A stretch of DNA of 64,000 nucleotides from Paraflavitalea devenefica (GTDB lineage Bacteria; Bacteroidota; Bacteroidia; Chitinophagales; Chitinophagaceae), in assembly GCF_011759375.1 (NCBI RefSeq), contig NZ_JAARML010000002.1:248001-312000 (forward strand), written 5' to 3'. Of the stretch, positions 47,437-56,787 are shown in pieces (the first letter of the stretch is position 1; the number at the start of each line of letters is the position of its first letter). The notes beneath the pieces are model-generated. The model was not told the DNA's origin. It saw nothing but the letters and a program-made list of their open reading frames with translations, and did no database searches. Both the position numbers and the translations under genes were made by a program.

Positions 47437-49089
47437 ATGCGAAAACTACTCCTCTTGTCCCTTGCTTGTATCCTCGTTTGCACTTCTTTTGCTCAGCGCA
47501 GAGCAAAGACCACCGATGTCAATGTGCCCGCCCGTCCTAAACTGGTAGTGGGCATTGTAGTGGACCAAATGCGTTGGGATTACCTGTATCGCTACTATGA
47601 TCGCTACAAAGCAGATGGCGGTTTTAAACGTTTCCTGCAACAGGGATTTACCTGCGAAAATGCCCTCATTCCTTATACACCCACCATTACAGCTTGTGGT
47701 CATACCTGTATCTATACCGGCAGCGTGCCTGCCATTCATGGCATTACCGGCAATGCCTGGTGGGATAGGGATATGCAACGCAGTGTATACTGTACAGAAG
47801 ACAATACTGTAAAATCAGTAGGCTCTACCGGCAGCACTGGCGAAATGAGCCCCCGCAACATGCTCACCAGTACAGTGTGTGATGAGTTGCGCCTGGCTAC
47901 CAACTTCAGGAGTAAGGTCATTGGTATTGCCATCAAAGACCGCGGCGGTATCTTACCGGCCGGCCACACCGCCAATGCTGCTTACTGGTACGATAGCCGC
48001 ACCGGCAACTGGATCACTTCTACTTACTACATGAACGACCTGCCGCAATGGGTGAAAGATTACAATGCCACCAAACCGGCCGACAAATATTACGCGCTCG
48101 ACTGGAACCTCCTGTATCCCAAAGAAACATACCTGCAAAGCACGGCCGATGAAAAGCCTTATGAAGGCAAATCATTCGGCACTGATCAGAAAGGATTCCC
48201 TTACGATCTCAAGCGTTTCATTGGTAAAAACTATGGTACCATTGCCAGCACGCCGTATGGTAACTCCATGACAGCCGAAATAGCCAAAGCAGCAGTGGTG
48301 AATGAACAACTGGGTGCTGATGACATCACCGATTTCCTCGCAGTCAGCTTTTCTTCGCCCGATTACATTGGCCATTCCTTTGGCCCCAACTCTATTGAAC
48401 AGGAAGATGACTTCCTGCGCCTCGATACTACCTTCGGCAACTTCTTCCGCTTCCTCGATGAGAAAGTGGGCAAAGGACAATACCTCGTATTCCTGAGCGC
48501 CGATCATGGGGTGGCGCATGTGCCCGGCTTCATGAAAGAAAACAAATTGCCCACAGGTACCATCCAGGATGATCGCTGGAATACAGAAATAGCCAAGGGC
48601 TTGCAGGAGAACTTTGGCATCACCGCTAAAATCATTTCCAGCACCTATAACTACCAGATACACCTGAACCACCGCCTGATGGATTCCCTGAAGCTGGATA
48701 AAAAAGCCATTAAACAATGGATTGTTGACTACCTCGGCAAACAGGAAGGCATATCCCGTGCTTTTGCCATCGATGAGATCATGACGGTGCCACTCACAGC
48801 CACACAACGTGAAATGATGGTCAATGGCTGGTATCCCCGTCGCAATGGTGATATCCAGATCGTATTGCAACCAGGCTGGATAGATGGCGGCGCCACCGGC
48901 ACCACCCACGGCCTCTGGAATCCTTACGATGCGCACATACCCATGCTCTTCTATGGCTGGGGCATCAAACCTGGCCGCACCAACCGCGAAACCTACATGA
49001 GCGACATTGCACCTACCATCGCGGCCTTATTGCACATCCAAATGCCCAATGGCGCCACCGGCAAAGTAGTAGAAGAAGTAATGAAATAG
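47437..49089 (+). CDS. pafA: PafA-type alkaline phosphatase (phosphate-insensitive)
   Basis: 550 residues with a signal peptide (MRKLLLLSLACILVCTSFAQ). It closely follows the PafA family of Elizabethkingia and Flavobacterium: KLVVGIVVDQMRWDYLYRYY, the nucleophile Thr region YTPTITACGHTCIYTGSVPA, GITGNAWWDRDMQRSVYCTE with the active-site Asn, KDRGGILPAGHTANAAYWYD with the active-site Lys and Arg, LSADHGVAHVPGF, and GTTHGLWNPYDAHIPMLF. It releases phosphate from organic monoesters in the periplasm. ATG 47437 directly follows the promoter; the upstream frame is repeat. Confidence 0.95.
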   Translation: MRKLLLLSLACILVCTSFAQRRAKTTDVNVPARPKLVVGIVVDQMRWDYLYRYYDRYKADGGFKRFLQQGFTCENALIPYTPTITACGHTCIYTGSVPAIHGITGNAWWDRDMQRSVYCTEDNTVKSVGSTGSTGEMSPRNMLTSTVCDELRLATNFRSKVIGIAIKDRGGILPAGHTANAAYWYDSRTGNWITSTYYMNDLPQWVKDYNATKPADKYYALDWNLLYPKETYLQSTADEKPYEGKSFGTDQKGFPYDLKRFIGKNYGTIASTPYGNSMTAEIAKAAVVNEQLGADDITDFLAVSFSSPDYIGHSFGPNSIEQEDDFLRLDTTFGNFFRFLDEKVGKGQYLVFLSADHGVAHVPGFMKENKLPTGTIQDDRWNTEIAKGLQENFGITAKIISSTYNYQIHLNHRLMDSLKLDKKAIKQWIVDYLGKQEGISRAFAIDEIMTVPLTATQREMMVNGWYPRRNGDIQIVLQPGWIDGGATGTTHGLWNPYDAHIPMLFYGWGIKPGRTNRETYMSDIAPTIAALLHIQMPNGATGKVVEEVMK

Positions 49090-49123
49090 GGGGTGGTACA
49101 TTTCCAACTTATTTAATATTTCC

Positions 49124-49153
49124 ACGCAGCGTCTCCCAACGGGGACGCTGCGT
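49124..49153. repeat. Family A palindromic repeat, copy 6
   Basis: ACGCAGCGTCTCCC-AAC-GGGGACGCTGCGT: the outer ten-base arms pair perfectly and the terminal C:G pair of other copies is changed to A:T on both sides. Confidence 0.85.
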
Positions 49154-49307
49154 CTTTAAAAACCACGCCCAATCCGTACGCCCATTGTAACAAAACCGGA
49201 CACCTGCCTGTTTCCGGTTGATATAACTTCATGATAAATAAGTTACTGCAATCCGGCATTCACTTTGGTACAAAATCGTTTTCTGTACACAGTAAATCCA
49301 AATTGTC

Positions 49308-51695
49308 ATGCTGAAGAATTACCTGCTATTGGCAGTAAAGAACTTCCGGAAACAAAAACTGTTTTCCCTCATCAACATCCTCGGCCTTACCGTAGGCATC
49401 ACCTGTTGCCTCATGATCTTCCTGTTTATCGTAAGTGAGTTCAGTTATGACAACTTCCATAAGAACGGCGACCATATTTACAGGGTAATGCGGGTAAGCC
49501 AGCAGTCGGGTACGACAAAATATATACCCTGGGTTTCGCCGCCCTACGCTGCCGCCCTGCACAATGATTATCCGGATGCGGTACAGCAGACCATGCGTGT
49601 ATCTCCCCGGAATGACCTGATCACGTATAAGAATATCTCCTTCAATGAGAAAAAGATCATATCGGTCGACAGTAACTTTTTCACCTTCTTTAGCTTTACC
49701 CTGCTGAAAGGCAACCCGGCAACGGTGCTCAATGATCCTTCAGGTATGGTGATGACCGAGACCACTGCCAAAAAGTATTTTGGCAATGAAGACCCTATTG
49801 GAAAAGAGATTGAATTCAATAAAGAACGTCGCTTTAAAATAACCGGTATTGCCAAAGATGTGCCTGTCAACTCACACCTGGAATTCGATATGGTGATCCC
49901 CAATACCCGTTGGCACAACACCCCTTTTTTCAACCAATGGCCCAATAATGGGTTGTATGCATATGTGCAGTTGAATCCCGCTGTAAAGCCGGAGCAACTG
50001 GAAAAACAATTCCCCGCCTTCATGAACAAGTACATGGGAGCCTTTTGTAAGGCGAATGGGTTCAAGATAGACCTTACCATCAAGCCGCTCAAAGGCATCT
50101 ACTTTGAAGGTGAATCACCCTGGGACCCCGTGAAGCATGGCAACCGCAAAATGGTATATATTTTTATGAGCATAGCCGTGCTCATCCTCGTGATCGCCTG
50201 CATCAACTTCATGAACCTGGCTACCGCAAGGGCTACCGACCGGTCGAAGGAAGTAGGACTGAGGAAAGTGTTGGGCGCAGTAAAAAAACAACTGGCCAGC
50301 CAGTTCATCTTCGAATCATTGCTCATGGCTACCATAGCAGCGGGATTGGCATCGCTGACTTTAAAACTATTGATGCCGGCCTATAACAATTTCCTGGGTT
50401 ATGAACTCCCATCAGGCTGGAACAATCCCTGGTTCTATGCCTGCGTAGCTGGTATCATCCTCGTAGTAGGCGTACTGGCGGGTAGCTATCCGGCGCTCCT
50501 CATGTCTTCCTTCTCACCCATTGAATCCCTGAAAGGCAAGCTCAGGGTGGGGAAGGGAGGGGCCATGTTCCGCAAAGTGCTGGTGGTATTTCAGTTTGGC
50601 ATCTCTGTATTATTGATCGTGTGCGTAACAATCGTGATGAAGCAGATGCATTATGTAAGAACAGCAGATCTCGGTTTCAATAAAGAACAGTCCATGATCG
50701 TAAGGCTCGACAATAGCGCGATATGGAACAATAAGGAATCATTCAAGAACCAGTTACAGGCCGATAAGTCGGTAATAAACGTATCGCTCATGAGCGGTGA
50801 GCCAGGAGGTTTTCACGATGGCTATGGCTTTGAAGCAGAAGCCAAACCCGGCGAGAAGATCATGATCAATACAGAGTTTGCCGATTTTCAATATGCAGGT
50901 ACCCTTGGATTGAAAATAATAGCGGGCAGGGATTTCTCCCCGGGATACCCGACAGACTCAGTACAGGCAGTATTGATCAACCGGGCGGCAGTGGAAACCT
51001 TGGGTTATACTACGCCGGAACAGGCCGTAGGCAAATGGATAAAAAATATATCGGCCGACAGTGCACGTCGTACCATTGTAGGTGTAGTGGAAAATTATCA
51101 TTTTACTTCCATGAAGCAAGTCATAGGGCCGCTGGTCATCTCTACCAAAAAAGGCGACAGGCGCCTGGCGCTGGTGCGGTTGCATACGGCACAGTTGCAG
51201 TCGGCCATCGAACGCATAAAAAAGATATATGCTGCCAATGCGCCCGATCATCCTTTTGAATACGATTTCCTCGACGAAAGGTTCGACAGGCTCTACAAAG
51301 CAGAGACCAGCCAGGAAACCCTGTTGAGTATCTTCTCCATTATAGCCATCGTCATAGCCTGCCTGGGTTTGTTTGGATTGGCTTCTTACACTGCGATAAA
51401 GCGCACCCGTGAGATCGGAGTACGCAAAGTGCTGGGCTCTTCGGTAAGTAATATTGTCCTCCTGCTCACGAAAGACCTGTTGCGCCCTGTACTCCTGGGT
51501 ACCCTCATGGCCGTGCCCATTGGTTACCTCGTAATGCAGCAATGGCTGCAGGGCTTTGTTTACCGCACGGATATACACTGGTGGCTGTTCGCAATGGCGG
51601 CGCTCATCGGCGTGTGTATCGCCGTGTTTACCGTAAGCGTGCAGGCCATCAAAGCGGCACTGGCCAACCCGGTAAAAAGCCTGCGTACAGAATAG
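49308..51695 (+). CDS. ABC transporter permease, MacB/FtsX type
   Basis: 795 residues with two FtsX units. The first segment (NILGLTVGITCCLMIFLFIV) is followed by a MacB-type periplasmic domain, then three membrane segments at about 285-420 (RKMVYIFMSIAVLILVIACI; RATDRSKEVGLRKVLGA, the coupling motif). The second half repeats this (FQFGISVLLIVCVTIVMK; RTREIGVRKVLGSSVSNIVL). Such proteins are abundant in Bacteroidota and move or extrude substrates with a separate ATPase; no ATPase gene is adjacent. Substrate unknown. Confidence 0.93.
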   Translation: MLKNYLLLAVKNFRKQKLFSLINILGLTVGITCCLMIFLFIVSEFSYDNFHKNGDHIYRVMRVSQQSGTTKYIPWVSPPYAAALHNDYPDAVQQTMRVSPRNDLITYKNISFNEKKIISVDSNFFTFFSFTLLKGNPATVLNDPSGMVMTETTAKKYFGNEDPIGKEIEFNKERRFKITGIAKDVPVNSHLEFDMVIPNTRWHNTPFFNQWPNNGLYAYVQLNPAVKPEQLEKQFPAFMNKYMGAFCKANGFKIDLTIKPLKGIYFEGESPWDPVKHGNRKMVYIFMSIAVLILVIACINFMNLATARATDRSKEVGLRKVLGAVKKQLASQFIFESLLMATIAAGLASLTLKLLMPAYNNFLGYELPSGWNNPWFYACVAGIILVVGVLAGSYPALLMSSFSPIESLKGKLRVGKGGAMFRKVLVVFQFGISVLLIVCVTIVMKQMHYVRTADLGFNKEQSMIVRLDNSAIWNNKESFKNQLQADKSVINVSLMSGEPGGFHDGYGFEAEAKPGEKIMINTEFADFQYAGTLGLKIIAGRDFSPGYPTDSVQAVLINRAAVETLGYTTPEQAVGKWIKNISADSARRTIVGVVENYHFTSMKQVIGPLVISTKKGDRRLALVRLHTAQLQSAIERIKKIYAANAPDHPFEYDFLDERFDRLYKAETSQETLLSIFSIIAIVIACLGLFGLASYTAIKRTREIGVRKVLGSSVSNIVLLLTKDLLRPVLLGTLMAVPIGYLVMQQWLQGFVYRTDIHWWLFAMAALIGVCIAVFTVSVQAIKAALANPVKSLRTE

Positions 51696-51737
51696 AGGCC
51701 CCGTTTTCAACGTCACACCATCCTTCTTCACAACGCT

Positions 51738-51781
51738 GGCGCAAGTATGCAGTCCGGCTAAGTGTGCAGGGTACTTGTGCC
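51738..51781. repeat. Family C palindromic repeat, copy 3
   Basis: GGCGCAAGTATGCAGTCCGG to TACTTGTGCC; differs from copy 1 at a few inner bases. Lies 40 bp after the permease gene. Confidence 0.85.
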
Positions 51782-51900
51782 CTAAGCATTCTTATATATT
51801 TGATTTCTATATAATTACCATGATCGAGCCCGTAACTGGGTAAATACCCAAATAGTTGCAGCATTTTTATAAAAGGGTGTGTTTTCTTCCGGGGGACTGA

Positions 51901-51908
51901 TATTTTTG
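51901..51908 (+). promoter_or_regulatory. -7 element (TATTTTTG) for the M16 protease
   Basis: Perfect TAnnTTTG 17 bases before ATG 51926. TGTG, one mismatch from TTTG, lies 19 bp upstream. Confidence 0.6.
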
Positions 51909-51925
51909 TACCGATTAAAACATAC

Positions 51926-54802
51926 ATGATTATGAACAAACCCTTTGCTGCCTTTTCCCGGTGGCTTTTTCTCCTGGTAGTCAGCTTTACTGCCGGGCAA
52001 TCCATCGCCCAATCCGGGCTCACTACAACCTTACCGGTCGATCCCAAAGTGAAGATCGGTAAGCTCGACAATGGCCTTACCTTCTACATACGCCAGAACA
52101 AAAAGCCTGAGCAGAAAGTAGAACTTCGACTGGTACTTAATGCCGGTTCTATTAATGAAGACGATGATCAGCAAGGGCTGGCGCACATGGCCGAGCACAT
52201 GGCCTTCAATGGTACTACCCATTTCAAGAAAAATGACATCGTTTCTTTCCTGCAGAACATAGGCGTGGGTTTCGGTAATGACCTCAACGCCTATACCAGC
52301 TTTGATGAAACCGTATACATCCTGCCCATCCCTACCGATAAGCCCGGCAACCTCGAAAAAGGTTTTCAGGTGCTGGAAGACTGGGCGCACAACGTTACCT
52401 ACCTCGATGATGACATTCACAACGAGAGGCCCATCATCCTCGAAGAAAGCCGCATGGGTAAAGGTGCCAACGACAGGATGTTCAAAAAGATCTATCCCAA
52501 ACTTTTTGAAGGTTCCAAATATGCAAAACGCTTACCGATCGGGATAGACAGCATCATCCGCAACTTCAAGCCCGATGCCATCCGCCGTTTCTACAAGGAC
52601 TGGTACCGTCCGGACCTCATGGCGGTCATCGTGGTAGGGGATATCGAACCGGCCAAAGCAGAACAAATGATCCGCAAGCACTTTGCCGGCATGACCAATC
52701 CCACCGCTCCCCGCAAAAGGGAATACGCCGATGTGCCTGCCTATGCTGCCAATGATGCCATGATAGTTACCGATAAAGAAGCGACCAGCTACGCGGTATC
52801 CATCAACTATCCCGCTTTCAAAGACGTGCCTTCTTCCACAGTGGGCGGTTACCGTGATCACCTCGTAAAGCAAATGTTTGTATCGCTCACCAACCAACGC
52901 CTGCAGGAGCTTACCCAGAAAGAGAATCCACCTTTCATCTATGGTTCTGTAAGCTTTGGTTCCTATGCCCGCGGCTATGATGCCTTTGGCGCCTTTGCGG
53001 CGGCCGGCACCGGCGATGTCAACAAATCCCTCAATGCCCTGGTAGAAGAAATTGAAAGGGTAAAACGCTATGGCTTTACAGCCGCTGAACTGGAGCGCGC
53101 CAAAAAATCAATGCAAGCCAACTTTGAGCGCGCCTGGAACAACCGCGATAAAACAGAGAGCGATAACTATGTGGATGAATACGTAAACCACTTCCTGCAG
53201 CAGGAACCGATTCCGGGCATCGACAAGGAATATGAATACGTAAAGACCCTCGTACCCGGTATTACCCTCGAAGAGGTCAACGCGGTATCCAAAAAATTCA
53301 AAGACGACAAGAACCGTTTTGTATACGTAACCGGACCAGAGCCAAAGGCCGACACCAAACTCCCGGAAGGAAAGGACCTGCTGGCCATCATTGACGCCAA
53401 AGAAAAAGCAGACATCAAGCCTTACGAGGAAAAAGCAATAGCCACTACCTTAATGAGTACCACGCCTAAAGCTGGTAAAGTAGTGTCTAAAACTAAAAAT
53501 ACCGTGCTGGGTACTACCGAACTCAAACTGAGCAACGGGGTGACTGTAACACTGAAACCCACTGATTTCAAAAACGACCAGATCTTAATGGGCGCCAGCC
53601 GTCCCGGTGGAAAGAACAACTATGGCCTGGCCGATAAATACAATGCTGAATATGCTGTGCAGATAGTAAGCACCATGGGTATAGGGGACCTTTCGCCCAC
53701 CGACCTGCGTAAAGTACTGGCCGGTAAAACAGCTACCGTAACGCCTTCTTTTAGCGGTATATCAGAAGGTGTACGGGGCAACTCCAGCATCAAAGACCTG
53801 GAAACCATGTTCCAGCTTACTTACCTCTACTTTACAGCACCACGCAAGGATACGGCTTTGTTCCGCTCTTATGTGCAGCGCAACAAATCGCAGTTTGCCA
53901 ACATAAGTGCCAACCCGCAGGCTGTGTTCATTGATACCATGTACAAAACATTGTACAGCAACAACCCATTGGCGCCGGTAACAGTACCCAACAGCGCCTT
54001 CTTTGATAAGATCAACCTCGACCGCTCACTGGCCATTTACAAAGAGCGTTTTGGTGATGCCAGTGGGATGAACTTTGCCTTCGTAGGCAGCTTCAGGGAA
54101 GAAGAGATCATTCCTTTCATTGAAACCTACATCGCCAGCCTGCCCGCTACCGGTAAAAAGTTCACCTTTGTTGACAACAAAGTGCGTCCTGTGACCGGTA
54201 AAAAAGAGTTGACAGTCAATAAAGGCAAAGAAGAGAAGAGCACCATCCTGGCTTTCTATACAGGCGAAGTGCCTTACACAGAAGACATGGACCTCAAAAC
54301 ACAGGCCCTGAGTGAGGTATTGAACATCCGCATCATTGAAGAGCTGCGGGAAAAAGTACAGGGTATCTACGGCGGCGGTACCTTCAGCGGCCTGGAAAAA
54401 TATCCTTATACCAACTACAGCTTTGTATTGCAATTGCCCTGCGGACCTGAAAAAGTAGATACCCTGCTCAAAGCAGTGAAGAAAGAATTTGCCGATATGG
54501 CTGCCAAAGGACCCGATACCAGCTACCTGAACAAAGTGAAGACCCAATGGACCGAACAGAACAAAGTGAAGATGAAAGAGAACGGTACCTGGCTCGACGC
54601 GCTCCTCGATATCAAATTCAAAGGAGATGATCCGGACCGCTTTATCAATGCGGAGAAGTACATTAAAAAGCTCACGCCAAAAGATGTGCAGCAGGCGGCC
54701 AAGCTCATCCTCGATGGCAAGAACCACTTCTATGCTGTACAGATGCCGGAAAACTACGGCACTAAAACAGCAGGTGGCGACACCCCGAAGAAAGGGTTTT
54801 AG
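51926..54802 (+). CDS. M16 family zinc metallopeptidase (pitrilysin-like), secreted
   Basis: 958 residues: signal peptide (LVVSFTAGQSIAQ) and four M16-type lobes in one chain. The first lobe has the inverted zinc motif in GLAHMAEHMAFNGTTHFKKN (HxxEH) and the downstream Glu in ERPIILEESRMG. The second half (from about 520; TTELKLSNGVTVTLKPTDFK) has no HxxEH and would be the structural partner. Probably degrades peptides in the periplasm. Start at ATG 51926 or the Met two codons on. It ends at a strong terminator. Confidence 0.93.
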   Translation: MIMNKPFAAFSRWLFLLVVSFTAGQSIAQSGLTTTLPVDPKVKIGKLDNGLTFYIRQNKKPEQKVELRLVLNAGSINEDDDQQGLAHMAEHMAFNGTTHFKKNDIVSFLQNIGVGFGNDLNAYTSFDETVYILPIPTDKPGNLEKGFQVLEDWAHNVTYLDDDIHNERPIILEESRMGKGANDRMFKKIYPKLFEGSKYAKRLPIGIDSIIRNFKPDAIRRFYKDWYRPDLMAVIVVGDIEPAKAEQMIRKHFAGMTNPTAPRKREYADVPAYAANDAMIVTDKEATSYAVSINYPAFKDVPSSTVGGYRDHLVKQMFVSLTNQRLQELTQKENPPFIYGSVSFGSYARGYDAFGAFAAAGTGDVNKSLNALVEEIERVKRYGFTAAELERAKKSMQANFERAWNNRDKTESDNYVDEYVNHFLQQEPIPGIDKEYEYVKTLVPGITLEEVNAVSKKFKDDKNRFVYVTGPEPKADTKLPEGKDLLAIIDAKEKADIKPYEEKAIATTLMSTTPKAGKVVSKTKNTVLGTTELKLSNGVTVTLKPTDFKNDQILMGASRPGGKNNYGLADKYNAEYAVQIVSTMGIGDLSPTDLRKVLAGKTATVTPSFSGISEGVRGNSSIKDLETMFQLTYLYFTAPRKDTALFRSYVQRNKSQFANISANPQAVFIDTMYKTLYSNNPLAPVTVPNSAFFDKINLDRSLAIYKERFGDASGMNFAFVGSFREEEIIPFIETYIASLPATGKKFTFVDNKVRPVTGKKELTVNKGKEEKSTILAFYTGEVPYTEDMDLKTQALSEVLNIRIIEELREKVQGIYGGGTFSGLEKYPYTNYSFVLQLPCGPEKVDTLLKAVKKEFADMAAKGPDTSYLNKVKTQWTEQNKVKMKENGTWLDALLDIKFKGDDPDRFINAEKYIKKLTPKDVQQAAKLILDGKNHFYAVQMPENYGTKTAGGDTPKKGF

Positions 54803-54828
54803 CAACCGGTACTTTACAATTAATTAAT

Positions 54829-54874
54829 AATAAGCCCTGATAATTGTCATTCAATTGTCAGGGCTTATTCTTTT
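54829..54874 (+). terminator. Rho-independent terminator after M16 gene
   Basis: AATAAGCCCTGA / TCAGGGCTTATT with an additional inner symmetric segment and TTTT. Confidence 0.85.
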
Positions 54875-54876
54875 AG

Positions 54877-54961
54877 AGAATCCAGAATTCAGAAGCTTTT
54901 GAAGCAAAAAGAATAATGCAATCAGGAACTGTATTATTCTGGATGCTGAATACTGGATTCT
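54877..54961. repeat. Family G inverted repeat, copy 2
   Basis: Arms AGAATCCAGAATTCAG and CTGAATACTGGATTCT pair with one mismatch. Inside them AGAATAATGCA and TGTATTATTCT pair again. Directly follows the terminator. Confidence 0.75.
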
Positions 54962-55174
54962 TTCTTGCAACTCCGTTGCTATAAAAATATTCCAACATCT
55001 TCTTTTTCACACTAACTTAGAAGTATACCCGTTCGACTATTCTTTTCCCCTAAACGTTTCACTTTTTATTTGTTAGCAACTTTCTCTGATTAGCAACTAC
55101 TCCCACCAACTTTGTGTGTAGTAACCCTGCATACCTGTTATTCTATTTTTTGTTAACCAAAAAAACAAAAGCAC
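54962..55174. other. Intergenic region before HEIGH protease
   Basis: AT-rich, without a gene. It contains TTAGCAACT twice (about 55073 and 55092) and a CAACTTTG word near 55108 that is two mismatches from TAnnTTTG. Confidence 0.4.
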
Positions 55175-55981
55175 ATGAGAAGTCTTCTAAAAGTGGCAGC
55201 CCTATTTGCCCTGCTCACAGCAGTATTTTTTTCCTGTAAGAAAGACGCAAAGGAAACACCGCTCCCCCAGGAAGCGATTTCACAACAAGTATTGGACAAG
55301 ATCTATGAATTAGGTTTTGGCAACAAGAACGTAGCCCGGCATCCGGAAGGATACCTGGTGGAAGGTGATATCGTAATTACCGAAGAGGACCTGCGTTCTT
55401 CACCCGATCGTAAGCTCATACGTGTAGGTGATGAAGAGCAGTACCGTACCACCAATACGGTAACCGGTCTTCCACGCAACATTACCGTTCGCCTTAATTC
55501 TTCATTGCCTGCCCGTTATACCACGGCGCTTAATTCAGCCATCAGCCGTTACAATGCGCTGGGCCTGCGTATTACCTTCTCCAGGGTTACTTCCGGTGGT
55601 AACATCGTGATCAATCCGGCGCCCTCCGGAGCTGGTTACCTCGCTTCTGCCGGTTTCCCTTCTTCCAGTGGTAATCCTTATGGTTCCGTATTGGTGAACA
55701 GGAGTTACCTCGATACCTGGAACATCAACACCGTTACTTCTATCATTGCCCATGAAATAGGTCACTGTATTGGCTACCGTCATACCGACTATGCCAATCG
55801 TGCCTATAGTTGTGGCGGTTCTGCAGTGAATGAAGGTCAGGCAGGCGTTGGCGCCATCCATATTCCCGGTACACCCACTACCAATGCTGTTTCGGGTTCC
55901 TGGATGCTCGCCTGTATTGGCAATGGCGTAAACCGTCCGTTCATCAGCAGCGACATCACTGCTTTGAACTACGTCTATTAA
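55175..55981 (+). CDS. Secreted M57-type zinc metalloprotease (HEIGH), lipoprotein
   Basis: 268 residues. Lipoprotein signal with Cys21 (LLTAVFFSCKKD). A propeptide-like region (LEEDLRSS-type helix; TEEDLRSSPDRKLI) precedes the catalytic domain with IIAHEIGHCIGYRHTDY: His193, Glu194, His197 and His203 form a HExxHxxGxRH metzincin-like zinc site. This matches the dual-action HEIGH metallopeptidases of Bacteroidota (family M57). Possible role in extracellular protein breakdown or defence against competitors; the target is unknown. A terminator follows. Confidence 0.88.
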   Translation: MRSLLKVAALFALLTAVFFSCKKDAKETPLPQEAISQQVLDKIYELGFGNKNVARHPEGYLVEGDIVITEEDLRSSPDRKLIRVGDEEQYRTTNTVTGLPRNITVRLNSSLPARYTTALNSAISRYNALGLRITFSRVTSGGNIVINPAPSGAGYLASAGFPSSSGNPYGSVLVNRSYLDTWNINTVTSIIAHEIGHCIGYRHTDYANRAYSCGGSAVNEGQAGVGAIHIPGTPTTNAVSGSWMLACIGNGVNRPFISSDITALNYVY

Positions 55982-56024
55982 TTGTAAATCATCTATTCCC
56001 CCTTGTGCAGGGACGACTACACAA

Positions 56025-56055
56025 AAGCCGGTAAGTTTAATTGCCGGCTTTTTTT
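56025..56055 (+). terminator. Rho-independent terminator after HEIGH protease gene
   Basis: AAGCCGGTAA-GTTTAA-TTGCCGGCTT with a T run. Confidence 0.88.
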
Positions 56056-56152
56056 GTGATTATACTATGTTAAGGGTTCCTGTATTAACAAATTTCCAAT
56101 ACAAAGAGGCATATCCTTTGGATTTATAAGGGCAGAACCAAATCAATAGATT

Positions 56153-56641
56153 ATGAAACGTATATCCTCAGTACTATTGCTCGTAGCGATTGGCTCCATT
56201 TCCGCGATGCATACTTCAGCCCAGGTAAGTGTAAGTGTCAACATCGGAACACAACCTCAATGGGGACCGGTAGGGTATGACCAGGCCGATTACTATTACC
56301 TGCCCGATGTGGAAGCTTACTACTACATACCACGCAGGCAATTTATTTACCTCGATGCCGGCCACTGGGTATTTGCCGCCAGCCTGCCCGGAAGATACCG
56401 CGGGTACGATCTCTACAGCGGATACAAAGTAGTCATCAATCAACCCAGGCCCTATGATCATTTTTATGACCACAGAGACAGGTATGCACGCTACAGGAAC
56501 TGGCGCGGCCGCCAGGAATGTATCCGTGATTACGATAGACCACGCTACTATGAAGATCGTCGCGATCACCACCGTGGTCGTGGACATGGGCACGGTCGTG
56601 GACACGGCAGAGGCCATGGAAGGGACAGAGATTGGGACTAA
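56153..56641 (+). CDS. Small secreted protein with His/Arg/Gly-rich tail (tandem paralogue 1)
   Basis: 162 residues with a signal peptide. The mature core (VSVSVNIGTQPQWGPVGYDQ, DYYYLPDVEAYYYIPRRQFI, YDLYSGYKVVINQPRPYDHF) is shared almost word for word with the next gene. The C-terminal 35 residues are Arg/His/Gly-rich (HHRGRGHGHGRGHGRGHGRD). The Tyr-rich segment and basic tail are as in small YXWGXW-like or surface proteins; function unknown, metal or nucleic-acid binding by the tail is a guess. Confidence 0.82.
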   Translation: MKRISSVLLLVAIGSISAMHTSAQVSVSVNIGTQPQWGPVGYDQADYYYLPDVEAYYYIPRRQFIYLDAGHWVFAASLPGRYRGYDLYSGYKVVINQPRPYDHFYDHRDRYARYRNWRGRQECIRDYDRPRYYEDRRDHHRGRGHGHGRGHGRGHGRDRDWD

Positions 56642-56656
56642 ATATAGTAGACTACA

Positions 56657-56681
56657 AGTCCCTGCTTAGCGGGGGCTTTTT
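56657..56681 (+). terminator. Terminator between the tandem paralogues
   Basis: AGTCCCTGC-TTA-GCGGGGGCT (two wobble pairs) followed by five T residues, so the paralogues are probably separate transcripts. Confidence 0.7.
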
Positions 56682-56787
56682 CATGCCATGCAGGTTTATT
56701 GCTTAGACTATCAATATATTAACAATTATTGCCATGAAGAGGCATGCGATTTGAAGAGGATATAGTGAATCCTAAAACACTTTGTAT

